This document shows, piece after piece, positions 38,101 to 49,575 of a DNA stretch of 64,000 bases (positions are counted from its first letter, which is position 1; each line of letters begins with the position of its first letter). The stretch lies in contig NC_088301.1 of the NCBI RefSeq assembly GCF_032854445.1, forward strand, positions 22,313,808 through 22,377,807, in the 5' to 3' direction. Under the pieces are notes generated by a model. It did no database searches and was not told the origin of the DNA. It worked only from the letters and a program-made list of their open reading frames with translations. The position numbers and the translations under genes are program-made. The stretch comes from Liolophura sinensis. Taxonomy: Eukaryota; Mollusca; Polyplacophora; Chitonida; Chitonidae.

Positions 38101-41100
38101 TGGTCTGCAACAGAGTTACTTCCCTTACTTTCCCTCTAAATAAATTTTCTCACATTCCAGTTATCATTTCCCTTTTCAGAAATTGATGATTGACGAGAAA
38201 AAATGTTACTTCTTCGGCCGCAACAAAATCATGTGTGACTTTGTGATTGATCACGCATCCTGTTCACGTGTTCACGCAGCATTAGTGTGGCATAAACACC
38301 TGTCAAGACCATTCATCATAGACCTGGGCAGCAGTAAGTAATTGTACTATTACACACATGGTTTACTGCACAGTGAAGTTTGACATGTAGTTGTTAATAA
38401 TAAAGAAATCAAGGCATGTCAGTGTAAATGTCAAATGTATTTATCATTTGATAAAGATCAAAAACTTGAGTAATATTTGAAATTTTGAGATACCTTGACA
38501 AGTTCATTAATATCGTTGAATCCATGTATGAATTTAAATCTGAAGCAGTATGTAGTTATAATTATCGCTTGAGTTAAAGGGTGAAAGATAACACATGACA
38601 AAGGGTCAAGGTCATTCACAAAGATCAAAGATATATGATCTCAAAATAAAAATCATGACCTCAAATTCTGTCCAGGTCATCACAAAGATGACTATGAATC
38701 ATGCAAATATTCATTATTTCAGACTCACAAATGATTGTTTTATTGTAATTTATACACTTTCGTGTTGTGTTACTATGGTTTTAATTGAAATTTTGTGTAT
38801 TTTACCCCTTTAAATCACATCGGATGACCTCAGTTTTGTCGAAGGCATAAGTCTGAAGAGCTCAAAATATCAAAGATTTTGCCCCCTGAATGATAAGCAC
38901 AGTGTTGAGTGGCTTAACCCTTTTTACCCATCACTTGCTGGCCAAATTCTCTGAAGGATTATACCATGAGGCAACTGGTCCTTCATCATTTTAATGCATT
39001 GCATGTTGGAATAGAGCTCCTGCTGCATCTTTTAAAGGATAGATGCAAAGAAACTCTAAAACAAAGATTATGGTTTCAAAGGAAATAAAGAAGGATATGA
39101 AAATAATATGAAGAAAAAAGTTCTTTGTTTTATATACCATAATTAACATTTCCATGACTAGCAGTGGTGGAAAATGACAACTTCTTATGTGGAAAATGTA
39201 AATGCAACCATATCCAAATATTCCTGTGGAGCACTATACTTGTAGTTATCATATTTATTGACAGTTTTTGTGTGAAAAGTGTGAAATTAGGTGCAGATTA
39301 AGCAGTATAATTTCCTCAAAATCCTGATTTTCAACTTTTTATGAAGTGAATTTTGTTGAAAAAAAGTGTATGAAGAAACAGACTAATACGCCCAATGCAA
39401 ACATAAAGCAGAGAAAGTTCACATGAGACAAACAAGGTTGTTCATTGGTTCAGTCAGCCAAACTCTCTGCACATGATTGGCCCCTGACCAATCAGATTGC
39501 AGGTTATGGCTAGTTCTGATGTGGCTTTAAGTCAGTAGATTTGTCAGGTACCTGATATTGGGCACACCATTTTCCTGCACTCATAAACCTGACCACCAAT
39601 CTAACATACTGTAATTATTCAATCTTTTCGCATGTTTGCAAGGGTTTTTTTTCAGATATATTCTGTTGGTATTATTTTGTGTAGACTGATAAAATTATAC
39701 TTTTTGCGAAGCCCTGAAATTGGTGAATCCAACCAATGCAATTTTTGTCTCCAAAAATGTGCATAAATTGCACTGAAAGTACAGAGCATAATCCACAGAT
39801 TTTGGGCTTGTGGGCAAATTTTAGTGCAAAACGGCATATTTTGTGAAAAAGGATATGCAGAAAGCTGTGATTTTTGTGTGTACTTTCCAGTTAACTAGTA
39901 CTGTAACCTCCATGTCTTTAATACCTTGAATTGAAACGTTTAAATGCATATTTAAGTTATTTTAAACTAAATTCAAGAAAAACAGATCTTCACCTCTCAA
40001 ATTATACGTTACCAGCAGTGTTAAAACAGTATAAGACAAGTGTGCGTATCTGAAAGTATTTACATTCCGGAAATCAGTTCCAAATTGGGACATTTGTGCC
40101 TGGAAATTGGGAAACAGACAATTGGGAATGAGGTGAAATATCAGTCCCTGGACACAAGGTAGATTGTGCAGTGCTTTAATAACAAATGGCATTTAATTCC
40201 AATAAAATAAAGTGATAATTAAAATAGCCATATTGCAACCGTAAAGCACTGAGAGAAAAGATACTGAAATGCAGCATGTGTGCATTTGTTTTCCAGCTCA
40301 CGGCACTCACATTGGTCACATCCGATTGGAAAGTCGTAAACCTCAGCAGGTCCCCATTGACAGTGAAATACATTTTGGTGCATCCACGCGCATTTACATC
40401 ATCCGTGAGCGACCTCAGTCTCTCTCTGGTTCACTTGCTGAAGAGAAGGAGAGGAAAGGCGAAGAGATCGACCGCAAGCTGTTGGGCTTACCCGATACAG
40501 AACCAGAACTTGATGTAAGTAGACGTGCACAGTCACGGAGTAGTAGTTGGGTATGGTGTATGCGTAGTCAGAGGTCCTGCTTTGCAGTAAGCACCGGGCC
40601 GGATGGCACAGTTGGTAGAGCGCCCGCTTCGGGAGCAGTAGATCCGGGATTAATCCTGGGTCGTGTCACACCTAAGACTTTAAAAGAGGAAGTTGTAATT
40701 TCCTCACTTGGCGTTCGGCGTGAAGGGGATAGGGGATATGGCTCGGGCGGGGCGGCTTACTTACCTTTGGTAAGTCATCTCAGTGAAGCAGCACTAGATA
40801 AAAGAGCGATGGAAATCCGTCCTGCAACAAGGAGGCACATTACGTGCATTCTAAGGATTCCTTTGTCGTCATGACTGAAAAATTGTTGAGCACCACGTTA
40901 AACCCCAAGAACTCACTCACTTACTCGGTCAGTAAGTAAGTTTGACAACTGACACTCATTCTTTTAGTAATCGCAAAATCTGTGGAGAGAAAAAATTTGA
41001 GCAGTTAAAGCATAAAACAGCTTGATTTGTTTCATCTTTTTATGACGTGTTTAAAAAATTTGGCTGGGTTTATTCTGTTGATCTTGTAGGAAAATAAAAC

Positions 41101-44100
41101 CAGTTATATCAACTTTCATTTTTATTTACAAATTGCTTTTTTCATATCAGGCCCAAGCTATGTACCTCTCTTGCATTTATAGACATATCATGAATACATG
41201 CCAGATATACATATGCTTTGTGATCTTTTGTCATACTGCAACTTAATAATTTTTTAATATTGTGCCATTTTTGGAGTGCTCTGTATGGAAAAGCAAGTCT
41301 GTATAAAGCTTTGTAGTATTTATTTATGTCTTTGATTGGCGCACCCTTCATTGGGTACCTGACAGCAGTTAGAGTTGGATTGTTGGGTTGGAGTCTGTTG
41401 TGACCCAGAAGGTATCAGTTACGCCACATCTATACTTTCTACCCGAATAATTCATTTCAAGGTCAAATCGGCGAAAACCTTATGTGACATCACTGTCCCT
41501 ATTTTGGTTAGAGAAGGTCACCATAGAACAAAATATTCAAATGCATTTTACCAGGTTAAGCAAAAAGTGTAAAAAAAAAAATAAATAAATAAGTCCAGCT
41601 GTTTTCCTGGACAGTTTTTAATGGTCTATTATCTGATACATACTTCATTTTAAGGTTTTCTTTACCTGTAAGTTTGAAGTAGAAGGCTGTAGTTTTGTGA
41701 TTTGAGGGTCTTGTTCCTCACAAGAAGTGAAGTAACCAGGAATTGATTCCACAAAGCCTTTTCAGGCCTAAGTCAGTATTTGAAATATGATTTTAAAGCT
41801 TATTTTTAGGTTTTATAAACTCAAAATTTGGCCTACTAATCAGTGTTATCTTAAATCAAATGTATCCAAACTTCATCTTTCAGTGCCAGTACCAAAAACT
41901 GGAAAAAGTAAATTTTGAAGTCAGAAATGCCTTTGTTGTATCGGCCCAGGTGAGGTATTGAAGCCATACCACAACCATGCTGTGCCAGCTAATACTGAGT
42001 TTTTATTTTCAGCAACATTCTTTTCTTTTCATGTGTGAATATAGTATGAACACATCTAGTGAAGGTTGGCCACCAATAAATACTTCAGTGATTGAGACTT
42101 GTATTTCAGAATCTGACAGAGTTTAACACAGCACACAATCGTAGAGTTGCCTCCCTTGTGGAGCTGGCAGACGTCTCAACGCCAGGTCCACTGAAGAGAA
42201 AACGGAGAAATAGTCACGTGTCGTTTAACGATGAGGAGGAGGTGATTAATCCAGGTGAGCGTGGTGTAACCATGTCATGTGATTTGTCATGTGACATCTG
42301 GACTTCCTCCTGTTTAGTTAAAATACTTTGGTATATGTGTATGAGCCAATGATTTTGTGATCATGATTTCTGAAAAGAAGAAATCAATACCTTACAGAAT
42401 TCACTTTAAGCAACACCAATTTTATTTGATGTTTTTTGGGGGATTCAACTCTGAAAATCCAAAAATGCAATAAAAATAAAGCTGAAAATTCACCCTTTTA
42501 TTTTGTCCGATCTTGAAGCTTTCATGGGTTCTTCAATAGTTCTTCAAGACTGATCATGTTAATATAATCTTCAACCAGAAACCTGGACCAGGGATGGTCC
42601 AGAGTGCCTGCAAATTACAGGATTTTCAAGTTTTATTTCTATTTTGAGACCTCCTTCTGACATTCAAAAAGTTGTATTTTGCCCATAAAAAAAAGCAATT
42701 GAAATTGGTCTGGCCATATGACTATGATCATGAGATAACTTTTGAGTTTTGTTTTTTTTACACCTTCAGTTTTTCATTTTTTTCTTGACCTGTTTATCTT
42801 CAATGAAACATTGTTCATGTCATGATTTTTACAGAGGATATTGACCCATCCATTGGTCGCTTCAGAAATCTTGTTCAGACAACAGTTATTCCTACAAAGG
42901 TAAGTTGATGAGGAATTGTTGTAACAGTCAGTTATTCTAATGGATATTATTGGAACAAACAGTACTCCTACAAAGGTAAGCTGGTATGGAATTATTGTAA
43001 CGTGCAAGCAGTTACTCTTACAAAGTGAAGTTTATGTGGAACGGTTAAATAAACAAGCAGTTTTGTTCCTACAAAGGTCAGTTGAATCATTGTGGAACTA
43101 TTGTAACAAACAAACTGTTGTTCTTTAGACAAGACGGTACCTGGCTAAAAACATATTTGAATCGAAAGCAGGATACTCAAGCTTTTTAAAACCTATCATG
43201 TTATTATTTTAATAAGATTTCACTTGTGGAACATGTGGAACAAAATGACAGTGCTGCACAAATGGCTGGTATGAGTCGCGGCAGCCATCTTGAGAATTTT
43301 ATCCAATCAAACATGTTGCTGTCAGATTACGTGACCTAAACTGTGAAGTAGCCTTTACCCATTCACTTATTGAAGTGACATATGATAACACACAACCACT
43401 GAATAAGACATCATTTTGGGATCATTTACAATGATTTAGTTTCATGCAACCGAAGGGCCATTTCACAAAGTGTTTTAGAGCAGGTCAGTATCATTTAGAT
43501 TTATGGACCATCACAGTTGTAAAATCAGATGATTTAAAAGCCGTGTAATATTCAACCACAACTAAGTCAGCACTGCTTTCATCTTTAAGCCACGGTTGCA
43601 AAGTTGAAGCATAAAATCCATCAACAGTCGAATGCCCAGATCAGTGGTGTTTAGGTTTGTTTCGATTTGTTTCAGATTTAAGGATGAATCTAGTTGTGCA
43701 ACAGTCCTGTTGTGCAAGTAAATTTTGTAAAGATTTATTACGGGTCAAAATCATCAGCATAATCCCTCTGGAGGCTATGACCTGAACCAGGAATACCCAT
43801 TCCGTGCATCTGTAGCTAGGCTATTTAAAAGAAGTGGCTGGAGTTCCTTGTAAATGATAGAGTAGGACTTCTGTATCAACAGTTCAAGCAGTGGAAGAAA
43901 TATTCTTCCAGTATATCCAATTTCCTAGAAAACGCTAAAGTCCACAACCTTTATCAGCCACAGGCTACTGATTAGACTATAATACAAAAAGTACCTTCCT
44001 CGTCAGAGAGCTAGAGTAAACGTGACGTCATCTTGCTCTTGATAATGAAGACGTGCTAAAGATTTGTGAAGACGGAATTTCACTGAACTTTTACTTAGTT

Positions 44101-45280
44101 TAAAAAGATCTAAAAAAAATATTTAATGCTGGTTAGAGGTAGTTTGATTGGTAGTCTTTCAGTGGACTAAGACATTAGTCAGGTGCTGTCTTCCACTTTA
44201 ATACAAAGGTATTTAAATATGATATGGAATTATTGTAACAAAGGTAACTTCCTGCAAAGGTAAATTGACGTGGAACTATTGTAACATGCAAGTGATATTC
44301 CTACAAAGGTGGGTTGAGGTGGGTCACAGACAAACAGTTATTTTTTAATACAAATGTATTTAAATATGATATGGAATTATTGTAACAAAGAGTTATTCCT
44401 ACAAAGGTGAGTTCATGTGGAACTATTTTGACAGGCAAACAATTATTTTTAAAGAGGGTAAGATTATGTGGAAGTATTTTAATCAATAGCAGTTGTTTCT
44501 ATAAAGTGTAAGTTGATATGGAACTGTTGTAACTGACAACAATTCTGCTTTGTTCATACAGAAGTAATTTGGTGTGGACTATTTAACTTACAATTGATGT
44601 CATCTGGATGTAGCATTATACTGAGCACGTTATTGTTTAGTACCAAATTTTTAATATATACAGAAATATGGGAGGAACATGCTGTAAGGAATGCATGTGA
44701 TGTTAACAGGGTTTAAAGATTGTGAAACTGTCTTCTAGCCCTCATTCTAAAGTTCAAATCCAGCTATTGTTTGTTTGGCTCCTGCTTTAGGTCAAGAGGT
44801 TTTACAGCTACCTGGCAAGGTTCGTTTGCCTGCCCATAAACCTAATTGTTGTAATATAAAGTAAACATTTTTGTATATTAAATGTATAACATGCTATTGA
44901 CACCAATCAAATGAATATTTATATTGATTTTTTTTTCTTTATTACAGAGGCCGAAAATAGAACATGGTATTCCCTCAGCTTCCATGACGGACAATATTAC
45001 CAAAAGACTGCAAAGTTTTTCTTACGCACAAGGTTTATATGGGGACCTACCCACAGCAGCAGGCACCAACCCTGTCCCGGCCCACAGTATCGCCTCCAAA
45101 CTGGGCCTCCCTGTGCCCAATCTAGCCCCCAGTCTGGAAGAGGAGACGGTGATCCCGACAGCCAATCAAAACATACCGGTCAGGTTCACAGTGGAAGAGG
45201 GTCAACGGGAGCCCAAGAAAAAGAAATATGCCAAAGAAGCCTGGCCAGGAAAGAAACCCACTCCATCGTTCTTGGTGTGA
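35173..45280 (+). CDS. PPP1R8: Nuclear inhibitor of protein phosphatase 1 (NIPP1), complete 7-exon gene
   Basis: Coding exons 35173-35213, 36146-36206, 38180-38333, 40297-40514, 42110-42254, 42835-42899 and 44948-45280 join in frame to 338 residues (human 351). The Trp codon in SWAGKPPAG is split between exons 1 and 2, which confirms the small first exon. The FHA domain (about 25-130) keeps FFGRN (47-48 = GR), SCSRVH (63-66) and THGTHIGHIR. NLTEFNTAHN follows, then the PP1-docking region: the RVxF-like site is HVSF (194-197), with Arg replaced by His, then INPEDIDPSIGRFRNLVQT. The C-terminus KKKKYAKEAWPGKKPTPS is nearly identical to vertebrates. NIPP1 binds PP1 and, through FHA, phosphorylated CDC5L, SF3B1 and MELK in nuclear speckles. 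All introns seen are GT-AG. Confidence 0.97.
36440..38200 (+). repeat. Tandem duplication in NIPP1 intron 2 with a ghost copy of exon 3
   Basis: A segment of about 600 bp at 36440-37075 is repeated at about 37665-38208 (for example CTACAGTAATATCTGAGCCT at about 36781 and 37941). The right-hand copy runs into the real acceptor and exon 3 (TTTTCAG then AAATTGATGATTGACGAGAA). The left-hand copy has a decayed version at 37041-37075 (TTTTCACAAGCTGACAATGG), where the acceptor AG has been lost and the exon frame is damaged. SINE family 1 sequence lies between the copies. Confidence 0.85.
37195..37395 (+). mobile_element. SINE family 1 in NIPP1 intron 2
   Basis: GTGAGTTCAAGTCCAGCTCA, the body GAGGGTCGTGGGTTTCTGCC and the tail TCTTGAGTACGGAGTAAAAC. 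A further fragment of about 80 bp of the same 3' end lies at 37500-37580. Confidence 0.85.
38334..40296. other. NIPP1 intron 3
   Basis: No intact element was recognised. A patch at 39548-39605 (TTTTCCTGCACTCATAAACC) resembles the core of the 44-bp minisatellite at 5253-7215, with relatives at 44805-44860 and 46437-46500. Confidence 0.4.
40592..40929 (+). mobile_element. SINE family 2, full-length copy with target duplication
   Basis: A second tRNA-derived SINE: head GGATGGCACAGTTGGTAGAG (A box) and GTAGATCCGGGATTAATCC (B box), then a body unrelated to family 1 and the 3' end GTTAAACCCCAAGAACTCAC. It is flanked by CAGTAAG at 40585-40591 and 40930-40936. It lies in NIPP1 intron 4. It creates an artificial extension of the exon 4 reading frame (40269-40874). 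Confidence 0.9.
41735..41950. mobile_element. MITE-like element in NIPP1 intron 4
   Basis: The left end GATTCCACAAAGCCTTTTCA and the right end, read in reverse (GATACAACAAAGGCATTTCT), form imperfect inverted termini around a core of about 150 bp. It is similar in size and organisation to the elements at 1552 and 3034, but the termini differ, so it is a separate, possibly related family. Confidence 0.6.
42900..44585 (+). repeat. About 50-bp array made of the NIPP1 exon 6 end plus its 5' splice site
   Basis: The exon end GTTATTCCTACAAAG and intron start GTAAGTTGATGTGGAACTAT recur about ten times in intron 6, before and after an inserted TIR element (43125-44201). Donor-like junctions after (A)CAAAG or a variant occur at 42976 (GTAAGC), 43077 (GTCAGT), 44209 (GTATTT), 44244 (GTAACT), 44260 (GTAAAT), 44309 (GTGGGT), 44407 (GTGAGT), 44458 (GTAAGA) and 44508 (GTAAGT). 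Copies are more diverged than in the CHID1 array, and the period varies between about 46 and 76 bp. Confidence 0.85.
43125..44201 (+). mobile_element. Non-autonomous TIR element, copy 2, in NIPP1 intron 6
   Basis: Uninterrupted copy of the 29324-31306 element, about 1.08 kb. The right end read in reverse is TTAAAGTGGAAGACAGCACC, nearly the same as the left end of copy 1 (TTAAAGGACAAGACAGCACC); its own left end is more decayed (TTTAGACAAGACGGTACCTG). It is inserted into the exon-6-derived array, so it is younger than the start of that array. Contains TGACGTCA near 44023. No coding capacity. Confidence 0.8.
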
Positions 45281-47220
45281 ATTTTTTCAGAGCCCTGTTG
45301 TTTTATTATCATTGACTGTGCAAGAAGCGTATTCGTCATTGTCACTTACAGTGCATTTTGAAAACCAGGTACTCAGACAGACACAATCCAAGCTGATCCA
45401 AGCATTTTCCAGTGACATGAACTATAGATTTGTAACGTACTGTCATGGACTCAGTACATGCTCTTGTCAGCTGTTTTATCATTGCTGATTCTGCTTCACC
45501 TCCGTATGTGTCTCCTTTCGTTTGTGAATCTTTGTTGTGGAACAATTTGCATGTTGGCATGTCAATATTATTTTATGGAAGTATCATTATCCATCATTCA
45601 TATCATCAAGTCACAATATTTTTACCTAAAATTTGCCGAAAACGTTGGGAACTTCGACTGGTTTGTAGCGTACCTTGTTAACTGGGTGGTAAGGGACCCT
45701 GCTCACTGGGTGGTAGGAGAGCTTGGCTGGTTGGTAGGATAGCCCAGTGGTAGGGGGGCATTGTCTGGATTGCGTAGGACTTCGTCTGGATTGTATGGGA
45801 CCCTGCTATCTGAGACTATAACCCTGTTGACTGGGTGGTAGGGGATCTTGTTGACTAGGTGTTAGGGCGCCCTGTCATTGGATTGTAGGGGACCTTGTAC
45901 CTCTGAGGTCGGTTCACGATGTTCCCAGCTTAGCTTCTACATTAACCGCTCTGCACCATTACAGTTACTAACCTGGAACTCGGTCCTGTCTTCAAAGTGC
46001 CAACGCTGTACGCCACAAAAAGAGGTGTCCCGTGATCTTAAAGTAATTGTGAATTCATATCACCTCATTATGGGGGGAATGATAAAGGTCATAACATCGC
46101 AAATAACACAAATGTAACCGACGCACCCACTTGGACAGCATCCGAAATTCCATTTTCATAAAAATGCAAAAATTCTCAAATTGAAAATGGCGGTTAGCGC
46201 AGTTTGGCTTGCCGCCGATGTAACAGATACGTCTTTATTATTCATTGTTTATTATTGACTAGGTGATATGAAGTAAGAATTACTGAAAGATTACAGGAAA
46301 CATGTTTTTGTAGCGTAGAGCTTTGACATTTTGAGGACAGCACACGCGAAAGGTCCGAGTTCCAGGTTAGTAAATGGAAAGGTACAGATCTGTGTTTTTA
46401 TAAGTTAAGATGGAAGAATGAAACAGATATGAGATCTAGGTACCTTGATGATTGGTGGTAGGGGAATTTTGTTTGCCCACACTTAAACCTAACCACCATC
46501 ATTTTCCGCAATAGGGTGTACAACACTCATAAAAAAAAAATAATTACAGTGGTACATGTACATGTGAACGTACACGTTAGACAAACTGGATGCTGTTCAT
46601 ACCATCGGTTGAATTCATTTACATTGAAACATATTTTCCGGATTGCAAGCTTACATTGCAAAGTGTAAGAGGAAGTTGATGTATGGGTATATGTGTGATT
46701 GCATGGCTGTGTTGTCAGACCTGTTAGGAGTCATTTATGAAACCGAGGCTTGCATAATCACCAGCTGTCATTAACATCCCGGCTTATTTTCTAATAGGTA
46801 TGCATGTATCATTTGTATGTACACATCAAAAACCACCATGCTGGCTAATTCTTTGTTCAGTTTTATGCTCGTGAAGAATTTTTTATCTGTTGCATATAAA
46901 TATGTACTGTAGTAGAAAACTATAAAAAGTTCTCTTTTTATAACACACAATTAAGCGCACTAGTCTGCCCCTTTCTTGAACTAAAGTTCGTCTTCAGCCT
47001 TCTTACTGCCAGAGTCTGCTTAGATACGCATAAATAATAATCTGGCACAGACTCTTCAGCGTCAGTGCTTACATGAGGATACTCTTGTACAAGGGGTTTG
47101 TAGGTATCTCTGTTCTCACAGCATGTACTTGGCATTGGAGAAATCAACTCTGGCGATGCTCTTGCCGTTTGTACAGCCTGTCTTTTGTTAAAGGCCACGT
47201 GCCTGTCACCAATATCTGTA
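45281..47220. other. NIPP1 3' UTR and downstream intergenic DNA
   Basis: At 45676-45900 there is a degenerate G-rich direct repeat (units of about 27 bp based on CTGGGTGGTAGGGGACC). A relative of the 44-bp minisatellite core lies at 46437-46500. No convincing polyadenylation signal was chosen. Reading frames are short and unsupported. Confidence 0.45.
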
Positions 47221-47224
47221 TGTC

Positions 47225-47372
47225 ACATGTGGGTAAGTTTGTCAGTAACTTGCCAAAGGACAGTGGTGTACGTAGGGCACTCAGGTTTCCACCACCTATG
47301 AAAATGAGCGCCGTCATATATTTAAGTACAAAAATTCTTGAATGTGGAGTTAAACAACAATCAGATAGATAA
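47225..47372 (+). mobile_element. SINE family 1, diverged copy
   Basis: Follows the family order (GTCAGTAACTTGCCAAAGGA, then CACTCAGGTTTCCACCACCT) and ends with TTCTTGAATGTGGAGTTAAA. The head is missing. Confidence 0.6.
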
Positions 47373-47559
47373 ATAAGTATACGAGGATAAACACTTGACG
47401 TTTATATAAATAAATATGCCATGAAGCAGTAATGTGGTCGCTTTGTTAAGGAGTTTGCCTTTCATGTCGGGACGTATGTTCAGTTCCATCGTTGAACAGG
47501 GAATTTTCATCATGTTTTTGCTTCCATTGTTCTGGAAATCTTGGTCACACAAAGGTCAT

Positions 47560-47715
47560 ATCCGCTTCGGGAACGGTAGATCCAGGGTCAATCCTGGATC
47601 GAGCCACACCTAAGACTTTAAAAGAGGAAGTTTCCGCAATTGGAGGCTATCGCGTAAGGGAAAAATTCTTGAATATGGCGGAAACTAACAATCAATGAAA
47701 TAAATTTATAAATCT
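47560..47715 (+). mobile_element. Chimeric SINE: family 2 head joined to family 1 tail
   Basis: Begins with the family 2 head region (CCGCTTCGGGAACGGTAGAT, AGGGTCAATCCTGGATC, CACCTAAGACTTTAAAAGAG) and ends with a family 1 tail (AATTCTTGAATATGGCGGAA, then CAATGAAATAAAT). It is either a recombinant SINE or two overlapping insertions. Confidence 0.65.
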
Positions 47716-48084
47716 AATAGGCCAGATGGGGTCAAATATCGGACTGAACTGGCCGTTACATTAAACTTTCCTCCACGTAGGCGTATACTCAACCATCTGG
47801 GTTCGGGTGTTCCAAAATCTATTGGCTCAAACCTGTAATAAATCATATACGGTTTAGATTTAGCGAAAGCCAGCTACCAGTGCAGATGTACAAATGCTAA
47901 GAATTGCAGCAGCTCATTCGGCTTATTCTTTATAAGCTCTGACACAAATAGTTTTGGATTATGCTCAAAACTGAAGAAACTTTTGAACTCGGCCTGGACC
48001 GAACAAAGAAAAGTTTTTAAAAAAAGTAAATTTAGAACGAGTGAATGAGATGCGATCCTGTTTTGCTAGTAAATAGGGTCGACC

Positions 48085-48215
48085 AGTGTGTCATTCTGGT
48101 CTCAACCGATTTGTAACCAGCGCCAGTGAGGTCGCAAACTCGAATCCAGTTCCCGCCAGTGCTGGCCACCATCATACAAGTAAAATATTCTTCTTGAGTA
48201 CGACGTAAAACACAA
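48085..48215 (+). mobile_element. SINE family 1, diverged copy
   Basis: GCAAACTCGAATCCAGTTCC (B-box side), GTGCTGGCCACCATCATACA and the tail CTTGAGTACGACGTAAAACA. The middle of the element is deleted. Confidence 0.65.
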
Positions 48216-48959
48216 TAAGAGAAATTTAGCCGGGATAGGAGTGGGTCACATATAGTGGAGGGTTCTGCTAGACTTCGAAACAAAGACTTCCATAAGAGCA
48301 TTTGGATCTTGATTGCACATGGACTAAAAATTCACTGAAAAAAATCCCAGAATACATTTACAAGTTGATTATACATAAGTATGTTTGTCGGGTTATTATC
48401 TAATGAAATGGGGAGAAATAATGAAAAATGTTAACTGACCAAGAACAACTTTTTCAAAAGAAAAAAGCCTTTGAACATAACTGTTTGGGTCACTAGTATC
48501 TGTCGACTAAAACAATGTTGGTTATCGGTACTTGTGTGACCAAACTTTTCTCGGCCAGCATGTCCACTAAACTTTAAGCTTGAGAAAGATATTTCTGCAT
48601 GATCATGTACTCGTATATATACACGCCTTCACGTTGAACACACTGTTTTTATAGGGGAATATATAGCCCTGTGGCCTACAGCCAGCCTTTTGACTTACCC
48701 CCACAGTCATTGCGCTTTTGACCTTTGTTCCGTTTTAACCATAGCTATTGTCATACGGTATCTAGTAACGAAATGCATTGAACACATAGACACATAACTA
48801 TTATATGTATATAGGTTGGATTATATACTACTGCTCCCCAAACAGATTTAACAGATAGAATTTCATCACTAATTCTTTCGGTGTTCAATAAAAACGGTCA
48901 CCGGAGGCACGAATCCTTCTTCAGTTCCACTGCGTACAAGAGTTGAAATTCATGGGACG

Positions 48960-49575
48960 TTTCAATGTTCACTGAGTTGCTTGAATTTCTCATTAATAAC
49001 ATCTATGTGATATTCGGGGAAACCATATATCAAAAGTGCATAGGTATTCCGATGGGTACAAATTGTGCCCCCCTTTTGGCCGACCTACACCTGTTCTCAT
49101 ATGAATAAGACTATATGCAGAAGATATAAAAGAGTGATCATCAGCAGGCCCGATCTTTTACATTCATTAAACGGTATATTGATGATCTGATGGCTTTAAA
49201 CAATCCATATATAGCAAAGGTTGTGACAGATATTTACCCACCTTAGCTGGATTTAAATGAAACCACAAACTCTTCAGATGGTACATCTTATCTGGACATA
49301 CATTTGTACAGACCAAAACGGTTTCCTTACTTGGACAACCGAAGGTTCCTGTATATGGCTTGTACATGTCTCGCCTTGTAACGTTTGTTAAATTCTGCGT
49401 GTTGTGTAACGAGTTCAATCAACGTCACAAGTTATTACTGCAAAAACTAGTGTGTCTATGTTATTCCATCAAACGCCTTCACTCCAAGTTTCTTAAGTTT
49501 TACAATGGGTATAATTCTCTTGTAAATAAATATGCACAGAGCGCTCAGAATCTCTGGCTTCATGATTGTGTCTAG
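48960..49575 (+). pseudogene. Decayed reverse transcriptase of a GIPMG-type retroelement
   Basis: One frame reads FGETIYQKCIGIPMGTNCAP and LLADLHLFSYE before a stop; later pieces in other frames give RYIDDL (the YxDD catalytic box) at about 49171, SYLDIHLY, and a C-terminal part (49360-49575) with LVTFVKFCVLCNEFNQRHK and FLKFYNGYNSLVNKYA. The order matches the animal retroelement RT family marked by GIPMGTNCAPLLADL, which I believe to be Penelope-like, although the clade is uncertain. Several stops and frameshifts make it a relic. No endonuclease or termini were found. Confidence 0.75.

Noticed and set aside
40600-40665. Functional tRNA gene (A and B boxes present)
   Set aside because: The boxes belong to a SINE head with target duplication; no complete cloverleaf was seen.
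40269-40874. 201-codon plus-strand frame as an extended NIPP1 exon 4
   Set aside because: Homology ends exactly at the GTAAGT donor (40515); the rest is SINE family 2 sequence.
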